Part shown: positions 39,744-48,336 of the stretch, in pieces
How the letters are laid out: each line of letters starts with the position of its first letter
Numbering within the stretch: the stretch's first letter is position 1
Assembly: GCF_000708595.2 (NCBI RefSeq)
Contig: NZ_JARP01000006.1
Location: 186,001 to 250,000, forward strand
Length of the DNA stretch: 64,000 nt
Origin: Flavobacterium sp. KJJ
GTDB lineage: Bacteria > Bacteroidota > Bacteroidia > Flavobacteriales > Flavobacteriaceae
Direction: 5' to 3'
Notes under the pieces: generated by a model
The model's database searches: none
What the model was told of the DNA's origin: nothing
What the model saw: the letters and a program-made list of their open reading frames with translations, nothing else
Translations under genes and position numbers: made by a program

Positions 39744-42700
39744 ATGGCTAAGAACGTACTAAAATTACTGTTTGTTGTGTGCCTTTTCGGATTTCAAAAT
39801 CTGCAGGCACAAACAACAGTAAAAGGAACGATTACAGATGCTGTTAGCGGAATTCCGATTCCAGGAGCAAATGTTATCGTTAAAGGAACAAAAACGAGCG
39901 CATCATCAGATTTTGATGGTAAATACAGTATTACTGTTCCAAATCAAACAGCAGTTTTAATTTTTTCTTATGTAGGATCTGCTACAAAAGAAGTTGCTGT
40001 TGCGGGACAAACTACTATTAATGTAGGTTTAGGTGCAGCCACACAACAATTAGGTGAAGTTGTGGTAACTGCTCTTGGTATTAAAAGAGAGAAAAAGGCA
40101 ATTACTTATTCTGCTCAAAACATTTCAGTAGATGAGATTTCAGAAGCAAGATCACTAAACGTTGCAAACTCACTTTCAGGTAAAGTTGCAGGTCTTAATT
40201 ATTCTACAACTTCTAATGGTGTAGGCAGTTCATCTAGAATTACTTTAAGAGGAAACAGGTCACTTAACGGTAATAACCAACCTTTATATGTAGTGGATGG
40301 TGTGCCAATCAGTAACGGTACAACATCAACTAATCCTGATATTGATACAGGAGGAACTACACAGCCAGATGGTATTTCTAACATTAACCCAGAAGATATT
40401 GCTTCGATGACAGTCCTTAAAGGACCATCTGCAGCAGCCCTTTATGGTTCTAGAGCATCAAATGGTGTTATCGTTATTACAACAAAATCTGGTAAAGCAG
40501 GAAAAACTTCCGTTTCGTTATCATCTAATTTCATGGCTTCTTCTGCTTATAATTTGATGAATTTGCAAAATGAGTACGGACAAGGAACAAACGGCGCTTA
40601 TGTTGCAAACTCTTCTTCAAGCTGGGGAGGAAAATTAGACGGAAGCCAAGTTTCAAACTGGCAGTTAGTTCGTAACCCAAATTATGCAGGGCCAGCTACA
40701 CAAAGCTATTCTCCACAGCCAAATAACGTTATTGATTTCTACAAAACAGGTTATAATTTAGCTAATACATTAACTGTTACGGCAGGTAACGAAAAAGCAC
40801 AAGGTTATTTCTCTTATACAAATACAAAAGCTGAAGGTATTGTTGGCGGAAACCAATTAGACAGACACAATCTTAACTTGAGATTGACTAGTAAAATATC
40901 TGATAAATTATCGTTGGATGTAAAAACCAACTACATCATTCAGGATATTGACAACTTGTTAAGAACTGGAGAAGAATCTATCGGAACATCAGCTTATTTA
41001 TTGCCTCGTAGTATTGCATATAATGACTACAAAAATTTCGAATATATTGATGCAGCAGGGCAAAGACAAATGAATTATTTCATTGATGAAACTGGATCTC
41101 CAGGAGGAAACCCATTCTGGTCTGCTTTGAGAGATGATGCTCGTACAGATAAAAGAAACAGATTTATTGGTTTAGCCTCTCTTAAATATGAGTTTACAAA
41201 AACTTTAAGTTTACAAGGTAGAGCTGGTTTAGACCAAATGACAAACAAAAACGTAAGAAACAGATATGCTACAGCTGCATTTAACAATAACTTAGGTTCA
41301 TACAGCGAATCGTATGAAACAGTAAGTGAATTGAATGTTGATGCTTTGCTTTCTTACAACGAAAAATTTGGAGATTTTTCTGTTGGACTTAATGCTGGAG
41401 CAAGTTCATTACAACAGAATAGTTCAGCTTTAAATTCTGGTGGTGTTTTAAGTAAAAGAAATTATTTTGCCCTAAGTAATGTTTCAACAATTCAATCTAC
41501 ATCAACAGCTTCAGAAAAAAGAATTAACTCAGTTTACGGATTCGGTCAAATTGGTTTCAGAAACTATTTATTTTTAGACTTAACAGCTAGAAATGACTGG
41601 TCTTCTACATTGCCAACAGATTATTTTTACCCTTCTGCAGGTCTTTCTGCTGTTCTTTCTGATATGTTTACATTGCCAGAAACAATTAGTTTCGCAAAAT
41701 TAAGAGCTTCGTATGCACAAGTAGGAAATGATACAGATCCTTATCAAACACAACAAAGATTCTCTTATATTGGTGGAAACGGCGGTATGTTATACGGACA
41801 AAGTACAAAAGCTAATCCAAACTTAAAACCTGAGATTTCTTCTTCTACAGAGTTTGGTGCAGATGTTCGATTTTTTAATAATCGTTTAGGTTTAGATTTT
41901 ACATACTTTAATACATTAACAAATAATCAAATTTTCTACATCAATACGCCTGAGGCTTCTGGATATTCTAGAGCTATCGTAAATGGTGGCGATATCGAAA
42001 ATAAAGGTATTGAGCTTACGCTTACTGCAACTCCTATTCAAACAGAAAACTTTACATGGGATATTACAGCAAACTACGCATCTTATAAGTCAAAAATTAA
42101 ATCTATTGCAGATGGAAGAGAAGAATTAGTTCTTGGAGAAGGACGTTTGGTAAGAAGTAAAGTTGTTGTTGGCGGTGAATATGGAGATTTATACATTAAA
42201 GGTTTCCAAAGAGATCCAAGCGGCAATATTATTGTAAACAGTGCGGGTATTCCATTAGCAACAAATGGTTTTGATGTACGTGCAGGTAACTTTAACCCAG
42301 ACTGGACAGCAGGTTTTAAAAACAACTTTAAATACAAAGATTTCTCTTTAAGTTTCTTAGTTGATTTCAGAATTGGTGGTGAAGTTATTTCATACACTCA
42401 GGCAAGACAAGCCGGTTTAGGAGTAAGTGATGTTACTCTTGCAGGAAGAGAAGGAGGAATTGTAGTTAATGGAGTTGTTGGAAGTACTTCTGGAGGTGTA
42501 ACAACTTATACACCAAACACAACAAGTATTACTGCAGAACAATACTGGACAGCAATTGGACAAAGAACGCCAATCGCAGAACCTTTTGTTTATGATGCAA
42601 CAAACATCAGATTAAGAGAACTTGTATTTGGTTATTCATTACCAAAACATGTTTTAGGCGATTCAGGTTTCACAAGTATTGATTTTTCATTAGTAGGAAG

Positions 42701-42839
42701 AAATTTATTCTTTTTCATGAACAAAGCTAAATATTTTGATCCAGAAGCAGGAGCAGGAACAGGAAACCTGCAAGGTATAGAATCTTTCAACATTCCTTCA
42801 ACGAGAGATTATGGAGTTAATGTTAAATTCGGATTTTAA
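39744..42839 (+). CDS. SusC/RagA-type TonB-linked outer-membrane glycan transporter
   Basis: 1031 residues. Signal peptide ends LQAQ; a CarboxypepD_reg-like domain (~23-100: VKGTITDAVSGIPIPGANVI) follows, then a TonB-box-like region (LGEVVVTALGIKRE), the plug (PLYVVDGVPISNG, then VLKGPSAAALYGSRASNGVI, the RagA signature) and the 22-strand barrel. It imports oligosaccharides across the outer membrane with the SusD partner 17 bases downstream. The only SusC in the window, placed after and not before most enzymes. Confidence 0.95.
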   Translation: MAKNVLKLLFVVCLFGFQNLQAQTTVKGTITDAVSGIPIPGANVIVKGTKTSASSDFDGKYSITVPNQTAVLIFSYVGSATKEVAVAGQTTINVGLGAATQQLGEVVVTALGIKREKKAITYSAQNISVDEISEARSLNVANSLSGKVAGLNYSTTSNGVGSSSRITLRGNRSLNGNNQPLYVVDGVPISNGTTSTNPDIDTGGTTQPDGISNINPEDIASMTVLKGPSAAALYGSRASNGVIVITTKSGKAGKTSVSLSSNFMASSAYNLMNLQNEYGQGTNGAYVANSSSSWGGKLDGSQVSNWQLVRNPNYAGPATQSYSPQPNNVIDFYKTGYNLANTLTVTAGNEKAQGYFSYTNTKAEGIVGGNQLDRHNLNLRLTSKISDKLSLDVKTNYIIQDIDNLLRTGEESIGTSAYLLPRSIAYNDYKNFEYIDAAGQRQMNYFIDETGSPGGNPFWSALRDDARTDKRNRFIGLASLKYEFTKTLSLQGRAGLDQMTNKNVRNRYATAAFNNNLGSYSESYETVSELNVDALLSYNEKFGDFSVGLNAGASSLQQNSSALNSGGVLSKRNYFALSNVSTIQSTSTASEKRINSVYGFGQIGFRNYLFLDLTARNDWSSTLPTDYFYPSAGLSAVLSDMFTLPETISFAKLRASYAQVGNDTDPYQTQQRFSYIGGNGGMLYGQSTKANPNLKPEISSSTEFGADVRFFNNRLGLDFTYFNTLTNNQIFYINTPEASGYSRAIVNGGDIENKGIELTLTATPIQTENFTWDITANYASYKSKIKSIADGREELVLGEGRLVRSKVVVGGEYGDLYIKGFQRDPSGNIIVNSAGIPLATNGFDVRAGNFNPDWTAGFKNNFKYKDFSLSFLVDFRIGGEVISYTQARQAGLGVSDVTLAGREGGIVVNGVVGSTSGGVTTYTPNTTSITAEQYWTAIGQRTPIAEPFVYDATNIRLRELVFGYSLPKHVLGDSGFTSIDFSLVGRNLFFFMNKAKYFDPEAGAGTGNLQGIESFNIPSTRDYGVNVKFGF

Positions 42840-42856
42840 TTAAATAAAGAGACATC

Positions 42857-44443
42857 ATGAAATATAGTTTTAAAATAAAAACATTGGGAGTTGCTTTAAT
42901 GGCAGTTTCTATTTTGTCAAGCTGTTCAGGCGACTTTGATGAGATAAACAAAGATCCTAATTCTCTTACTGAAGATCAGTTAGATGCTACTTTAGCAGGA
43001 CCTTCTTTTGCATCAGCGCTTTATGCAGGTATTCATAACGGGTCTTACTCATCGCCAGGTGTAGATGATCAAGGTACATGGGGTATCGCAACGGGTATTT
43101 TATCTTCTACTTTTATTCACTATTTGAATTGTGGATATGGTACTGAGAGAAATGCATTCGTAAATGGATATGAAGGACGTGGATGGACAAGATTTTACAC
43201 AGTTGCTGTTCCGGCCTTAAACAATGCTATTAAAGCATCTGAAGGAAATGCTGAAGCTTTGGCAGTTCTTAAAATCTGGAAAGTTTTCATGTACAATCAA
43301 ATGGTAGATGCTTACGGACCAATTCCGTATACTGAAGCAGGAAATGGTAAAGAAAAAGTGCCTTACGATAGCGTAGAAAGTATTTACGAAGATTTCTTTA
43401 AATTGCTAGATGAAGCTAATACTACATTAAGTTCTTCTTCTCTAACAACAGTTGCTTCACTTCAGCCAAACGACCGTTTGTATGCTGGTAACGTGTCAAA
43501 CTGGAGAGTATTCGGAAACAGTTTAAGATTGCGTTTAGCATTGAGAATTTCTGATGTTGAACCTGCTAAAGCAAAAACACAAGCTGAAGCTGCTGTAGCA
43601 GCAGGAGTTATGGAAACAAACGCTCAAAGTGCATTCTTTAAAGCTAGTAATATTACTCCAAACAATTTAAATATGATTGTAAACAGCTGGGGTTATACTA
43701 TGACAGCTTCTATGGAAAGTATTCTTGTAGGATATAATGATCCAAGATTAGCAAAATGGTTTGCTCCAATTGATACTGGAGTTTATAGAGGTCAGCCTGT
43801 TGGAGGATTAGAAGATCAATTTGGAACTACTAAATTCTCTGCCTTCAATAATGACATTATGGGTAATGGTGCTGCAGGAAATATTAGTGAGTCTAAAAAC
43901 ATTGAAGTTTTTATGGCATCTGAAAATTATTTAAGCAGAGCAGAAGGAGCTTTAAATGGATGGAACATGGGCGGAACTGCTCAAACTTTGTATGAAACAG
44001 GTATCAGATTGTCTATGCAGCAATGGGGAATTGTTGATAACACATTAATTAACAGCTACATCGCAGGATCAACTTTGCCAACTTTGCCAAACGTTTTAAC
44101 AGTTTATCCAAATCTAGATTTGAAAGATATTCCAGTTAAATTGCCTGTAGCATGGTCTGCAACTGAAGCTAGTCAGCGTACACAAATTGCTGTTCAAAAG
44201 TACTTGGCTATTTTTCCTGAATCTTGGGAATCTTGGGCAGACTTACGCAGAAGTGATGCAAAAGTTATTTATGCACCGCTTAATACAGATAATAATGATG
44301 CTGGAGTAGGTAAAAGTTTAATGAAGAGAATTATTTATACAACAAATGAATATTCTTCAAACAAAGATGCTGTTACTGACGCAATCACAAAATTAAAAGG
44401 TCCTGACACTGGAGGAACTAAACTTTGGTGGGATACTAAATAA
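42857..44443 (+). CDS. SusD/RagB-type surface glycan-binding lipoprotein
   Basis: 528 residues. Lipobox ILSSC with the lipidated Cys23. SGDFDEINKDPNSLTEDQLD is the usual start of the SusD-like_2 group. Tetratricopeptide-like helices include WRVFGNSLRLRLALRI, and the C-terminal part has QKYLAIFPESWESWADLRRS. It forms the lid of the adjacent SusC transporter and binds the glycan at the cell surface. A hairpin terminator follows at 44481. Confidence 0.94.
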   Translation: MKYSFKIKTLGVALMAVSILSSCSGDFDEINKDPNSLTEDQLDATLAGPSFASALYAGIHNGSYSSPGVDDQGTWGIATGILSSTFIHYLNCGYGTERNAFVNGYEGRGWTRFYTVAVPALNNAIKASEGNAEALAVLKIWKVFMYNQMVDAYGPIPYTEAGNGKEKVPYDSVESIYEDFFKLLDEANTTLSSSSLTTVASLQPNDRLYAGNVSNWRVFGNSLRLRLALRISDVEPAKAKTQAEAAVAAGVMETNAQSAFFKASNITPNNLNMIVNSWGYTMTASMESILVGYNDPRLAKWFAPIDTGVYRGQPVGGLEDQFGTTKFSAFNNDIMGNGAAGNISESKNIEVFMASENYLSRAEGALNGWNMGGTAQTLYETGIRLSMQQWGIVDNTLINSYIAGSTLPTLPNVLTVYPNLDLKDIPVKLPVAWSATEASQRTQIAVQKYLAIFPESWESWADLRRSDAKVIYAPLNTDNNDAGVGKSLMKRIIYTTNEYSSNKDAVTDAITKLKGPDTGGTKLWWDTK

Positions 44444-44480
44444 TTAAGGTAAAGAAGACGAGATTCGTTACTTTAAAGAT

Positions 44481-44508
44481 AAAAGGAGAGGTGACTCTCC
44501 TTTTGTTT
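44481..44508 (+). terminator. Intrinsic terminator after susD
   Basis: AAAAGGAGAG (44481-44490) and CTCTCCTTTT (44495-44504) form a perfect 10-bp stem with a GTGA tetraloop and a following GTTTTAT. Confidence 0.9.
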
Positions 44509-44583
44509 TATACGCCTATTTGTAAAAAAATGGTTATCTGATTTGAAATAAAGCTATTGATAACCGAAATAAAAAGAATAACT

Positions 44584-45906
44584 ATGCCTAACAAAAATAC
44601 ATCTCAAAATAACAATACATTAATTCCAATACTAATTATAGCCAGCCTATTTTTTGTTTTCGGATTTGTAACCTGGATAAACGGCGCTTTGATTCCGTTT
44701 ATGAAAACAATCAACGAATTAACATCTGCCCAATCGCTTTTAGTTGCATCAGCATCGTATATTTCATTTGTAGTTATGGCACTGCCGGCGTCGTACATTT
44801 TAGGAAAAATTGGATATAAAAAAGGAATGTCGTTAGGATTGTTTATAATGGGATTTGGAGCTTTAATTTTTATACCTGCAGCAGAAGCCAGAACGTACTG
44901 GATGTTTTTAACCGGTATATTTGTTCAAGGTGCCGGAATGACGTTATTGCAAACGGCATCAAACCCTTATATAACGATTTTGGGTCCAATTGAAAGTGCT
45001 GCAAAACGAATTTCGATTATGGGAATTTGCAATAAAATTGCAGGTGCTTTAGGGTCGCTAATTTTTGGTTCTCTTTTATTGTCTGGAATAGATGAAATTC
45101 AAGAGAAACTAAGTGCAGTCAGTGCAGTCGAAAAGGCTAAATTGTTAGATACAATGGCAGACAGCGTGGTTACGCCTTACATCACAATGGCTGTTGTTTT
45201 ATTTATTTTGGGAATATTAATTAGAAAAGCACCTTTGCCAGATGTTGAAGCAGCACCAATTGAAACAGCAAAAGAAGGCGAAACTACAAAAACAAGCATT
45301 TTTCAATTTCCGCATTTATGGCTGGGCGTACTTACACTTTTTATGTACGTAGGTGTTGAGGTTATCGCAGGAGATACAATTATAGCGTACGGAATTGCTT
45401 TAGGTTTTCCGGCTGGAGATGCCAAATTTTTTACGACTTTTACGTTATTGGCAATGGTAGTAACCTATGCTTTAGGTGCATTTTTAATTCCAAAATACAT
45501 TAGTCAGGCTTTGGCATTAAAAGCAAGTGCAGTTTTAGGAATTGTACTTTCATTTTGCATTGTATTTTCTACCGGATTTACCTCTATTTTATTTGTTGCT
45601 GCTTTAGGTATTGCAAATGCATTGGTTTGGCCGGCAATATGGCCGCTGACTTTAAATGGTTTGGGAAAATTCACCAAAACAGCTTCAGCATTGTTAATTA
45701 TGGCTATTTCTGGAGGTGCAGTTATTCCTCCTCTTTACGGGAAATTTGTAGACATAAATAAAATAGATATGCTGGCTAATGGAATGAGCGAAGTTGCTGC
45801 AACGGCAAATGCTGCAACAAAAGGATATTGGATATTATTGCCTTGTTATATTTTTATTTTATACTATGCCCTTTATGGCCATAAATTAGGTTTAAATAAA
45901 AAGTAA
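44584..45906 (+). CDS. Sugar permease, major facilitator superfamily (FucP/NagP/GluP type)
   Basis: 440 residues from ATG 44584 (the in-frame TTG at 44557 is less likely). Twelve membrane helices. FVFGFVTWINGALIPFMKTI is the FucP-family first helix; GFGALIFIPAAEARTYWMFL and GMTLLQTASNPYITILGP are conserved. Members carry L-fucose, GlcNAc, glucose or galactose with protons. Two fucosidases and a NagB fusion nearby make fucose or GlcNAc the candidates. Confidence 0.92.
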   Translation: MPNKNTSQNNNTLIPILIIASLFFVFGFVTWINGALIPFMKTINELTSAQSLLVASASYISFVVMALPASYILGKIGYKKGMSLGLFIMGFGALIFIPAAEARTYWMFLTGIFVQGAGMTLLQTASNPYITILGPIESAAKRISIMGICNKIAGALGSLIFGSLLLSGIDEIQEKLSAVSAVEKAKLLDTMADSVVTPYITMAVVLFILGILIRKAPLPDVEAAPIETAKEGETTKTSIFQFPHLWLGVLTLFMYVGVEVIAGDTIIAYGIALGFPAGDAKFFTTFTLLAMVVTYALGAFLIPKYISQALALKASAVLGIVLSFCIVFSTGFTSILFVAALGIANALVWPAIWPLTLNGLGKFTKTASALLIMAISGGAVIPPLYGKFVDINKIDMLANGMSEVAATANAATKGYWILLPCYIFILYYALYGHKLGLNKK

Positions 45907-45930
45907 TTTTAATAACGTTAAGGATAAGAG

Positions 45931-46983
45931 ATGAATTTAAAAATAAATTGTTCAGTACTTTTTTTAGTTTTTGTATGTCTTTCTTGCAGCTCTGTAAAAA
46001 AGGAATTAACAGTATCTAATATTACCCAAAACTTTATTACAGATCAGCCCGTAACAACAAACAGCCATGCCGCAACATTAGTTGAATTAGCTCCAAATAA
46101 AATTATGGCAGCTTGGTTTGGAGGTAAATATGAAGGTGCTAAAGATGTAGGAATTTATTATTCGAATTATGAAAACCAAAAATGGTCTGCACCTAAAAAT
46201 CTTGTTCTGCCTCTGGTAAAAGAAGGAGATACATTGCCTTGCTGGAATCCTGTTTTATTTAAAAGTAAAAGTCAAAATTTGTATTTATTTTATAAAGTAG
46301 GAAAAAATCCGAGAGAGTGGTTTGGCGCCATGATCATTTCAAAAGATAACGGAAACACTTGGAGCATTCCAAAATATCTTCCGAAAGATATACTTGGGCC
46401 TATTAAAAACAAACCTGTTGAAGTAACTCCCGGCATTATTTTATGCGGAAGCAGTACAGAAAGTGTTCAGAATAATCAATGGAGATCTCATGTAGAAACG
46501 TATACGGAAGCCACTGATACTTGGAAAAAGATTACTATTCAAGATAAAAAAGAATTTGATATTATTCAGCCAACATTTTTAGTTCATTCTGATAAAATAA
46601 TTCAGATGTTGTTTCGCAGTAAACACAATACACTGATTACAAGCTGGTCTAAAGATAACGGACAAAACTGGAAAGATACAGATAGCATTAATGTTGTAAA
46701 TTCGAATTCCGGAATTGATGCGCTGACGCTTTCTAAAAAATCATTTCTCTTAGTGAATAATCCACTGAAACAAGGAAAAGATTGGTTCAACGGCCGAAAT
46801 GTTTTAGATGTAGAATATTCTAAAGATGGAGTAAATTGGAAAAAGTTATTTGATCTCGAAAATCAAAAAGAAGGCGAATTCAGTTATCCGGCTATTATTC
46901 AAACTTCAGACGATAAAATTCATGTGCTTTATACATATAACAGAAAGTATATTAAGCATGTAGTATTCGAATTGAAGAAATAA
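45931..46983 (+). CDS. BNR/Asp-box six-bladed propeller lipoprotein (sialidase-like)
   Basis: 350 residues, lipobox LSCSS. Asp-box repeats SKDNGNTW, SKDNGQNW and SKDGVNW show a sialidase-type beta-propeller. The start, TTNSHAATLVELAPNKIMAAWFGG, matches the predicted-neuraminidase group and not the true sialidases, which begin with an FRIP/YRIP motif that is absent. A sialidase call is therefore unsafe; the family includes enzymes and binding proteins for other sugars. It sits 24 bases after the permease gene and 54 before the M28 peptidase. Confidence 0.8.
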   Translation: MNLKINCSVLFLVFVCLSCSSVKKELTVSNITQNFITDQPVTTNSHAATLVELAPNKIMAAWFGGKYEGAKDVGIYYSNYENQKWSAPKNLVLPLVKEGDTLPCWNPVLFKSKSQNLYLFYKVGKNPREWFGAMIISKDNGNTWSIPKYLPKDILGPIKNKPVEVTPGIILCGSSTESVQNNQWRSHVETYTEATDTWKKITIQDKKEFDIIQPTFLVHSDKIIQMLFRSKHNTLITSWSKDNGQNWKDTDSINVVNSNSGIDALTLSKKSFLLVNNPLKQGKDWFNGRNVLDVEYSKDGVNWKKLFDLENQKEGEFSYPAIIQTSDDKIHVLYTYNRKYIKHVVFELKK

Positions 46984-47037
46984 ATTGAATACTTTTTATT
47001 TTAACAAAAACAAGTTATTTAAAACAAAGCATAAGTC

Positions 47038-48018
47038 ATGAAATCTTTTCAAATTTCAAAAATTAAACCCTTTTTCATAAGTGTATTATTTTTTAATAGC
47101 AGCATTAACGCTCAAAATAATAGTAATGCAGAGACATTCTATAAACACGATAAGTACCTTTCTTCGGATAAATTAGAAGGCCGTTTTCCTGGCACAAAAG
47201 GAAATAATGATGCAGCATCTTATATCAAAAAATATTTTAAAAAATATGGTTTGAAAGAATTCAACCAAAGTTATTATCAGCCTTTTAAAGTATTTGTAAA
47301 AGAAGGAATAAACAAAGTGAAGTCAGACAGCGTTACAACTCAAAATGTTGTAGGCTATATAGAAGGATCAGATGATAAACTTAAAAATGAATTTATCGTA
47401 ATAGGCGCGCATTACGATCATTGGGGATGGGGAGGTTCAGGCTCTAGCAGTAAAAAAAAGGAAGCAGTAGAAATTCATAACGGAGCAGATGACAACGCTT
47501 CTGGTGTTGCAGCTTTGCTTTCTATTTTAGAAGAAGTATCTAAATCCTCAGTAAAACCAAAAAGGAGTATTATTTTTATTTCATTCAGCGGTGAAGAAGA
47601 AGGTTTGGTAGGCTCTAAATATTTTGTGAGTCATTTGCCTGTCGAAAAAAGCGCTGTAAAAGTTATGCTTAATATGGATATGGTAGGAAGATTGAATACT
47701 GAAAAACAACTTTATATGGGAGGAGCCGGAACCTTCCCAAATGGTGTTGAATTGATGAAGAAATTACAAGAAAACAGCGGATTAAACCCTGTTATACATG
47801 CGGGAGATGTAGGAGGATCTGACCATGTTTCCTTTTACAAATCTTCTGTATCCGCAGTCGGTTTTCATACGGGCGGACATCCGCAATATCATACTCCAGA
47901 AGATGATATCGATTTAATTAATATTGATGGAGGCGCATTGGTCGTAAAGTATATTTACAATGCTTTGGTACAAATTGCAAATTATCAGGAATCACTTTAT
48001 TTTATAAAACAAGATTAA
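47038..48018 (+). CDS. M28-family zinc aminopeptidase
   Basis: 326 residues, signal peptide ending SSINAQ. Di-zinc site residues are visible: HYDH (His125), GADDNASG (Asp151/152), the catalytic Glu186 in SGEEEG, NMDMVG (Asp214) and HPQYHTPEDD (His285). Removes N-terminal residues from peptides in the periplasm or outside. As last gene of the glycan locus it may trim peptides left after deglycosylation. Confidence 0.93.
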   Translation: MKSFQISKIKPFFISVLFFNSSINAQNNSNAETFYKHDKYLSSDKLEGRFPGTKGNNDAASYIKKYFKKYGLKEFNQSYYQPFKVFVKEGINKVKSDSVTTQNVVGYIEGSDDKLKNEFIVIGAHYDHWGWGGSGSSSKKKEAVEIHNGADDNASGVAALLSILEEVSKSSVKPKRSIIFISFSGEEEGLVGSKYFVSHLPVEKSAVKVMLNMDMVGRLNTEKQLYMGGAGTFPNGVELMKKLQENSGLNPVIHAGDVGGSDHVSFYKSSVSAVGFHTGGHPQYHTPEDDIDLINIDGGALVVKYIYNALVQIANYQESLYFIKQD

Positions 48019-48051
48019 AAATAAAGAATCCTTTTGGACTTATATTTAAAT

Positions 48052-48097
48052 AAAAAAAGCCTTTCAAGATTAGTGATTTTGAAGGCTTTTTTGTTTT
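48052..48097 (+). terminator. Intrinsic terminator after the M28 peptidase
   Basis: AAAAAAGCCTT pairs with AAGGCTTTTTT through a stem with one bulge, followed by GTTTTT. Confidence 0.85.
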
Positions 48098-48279
48098 TAT
48101 AGGTTCACTATGTAATCCTGATTAGCACTATTCGCTTGTCTTAAAAAGCTTCTTTCTTTTATACTTAAATAAGTATTTCGGATAAAAAAAAGCAATCTTC
48201 TTTTTTTACATTAAAAATAATAACAAATAAATAGTAAAACAGAGCATTCGCATTATTATCTGGAATAAATAAAAATAAT

Positions 48280-48310
48280 TTGGTTTGTTTTAACACAACG
48301 TATAAATTTG
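48280..48310 (+). promoter_or_regulatory. Bacteroidota-type promoter of the TonB receptor gene
   Basis: TTG (48280-48282), a 20-base gap and TAAATTTG (48303-48310) match the -33/-7 consensus TTG and TAnnTTTG. The ATG lies 26 bases downstream. Confidence 0.65.
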
Positions 48311-48336
48311 CGCTATTCAAAATAATTCTAAATAAC

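Larger units (their letters stand above)
48019..48336. other. Intergenic region before the TonB receptor
   Basis: About 320 bases: the M28 terminator at 48052-48097, then AT-rich DNA and a well-formed promoter at 48280-48310. Nothing else recognised. Confidence 0.6.

Noticed and set aside
45931-46983. Call as exo-alpha-sialidase (GH33)
   Set aside because: Asp-boxes alone are not enough; the FRIP/YRIP motif is absent.
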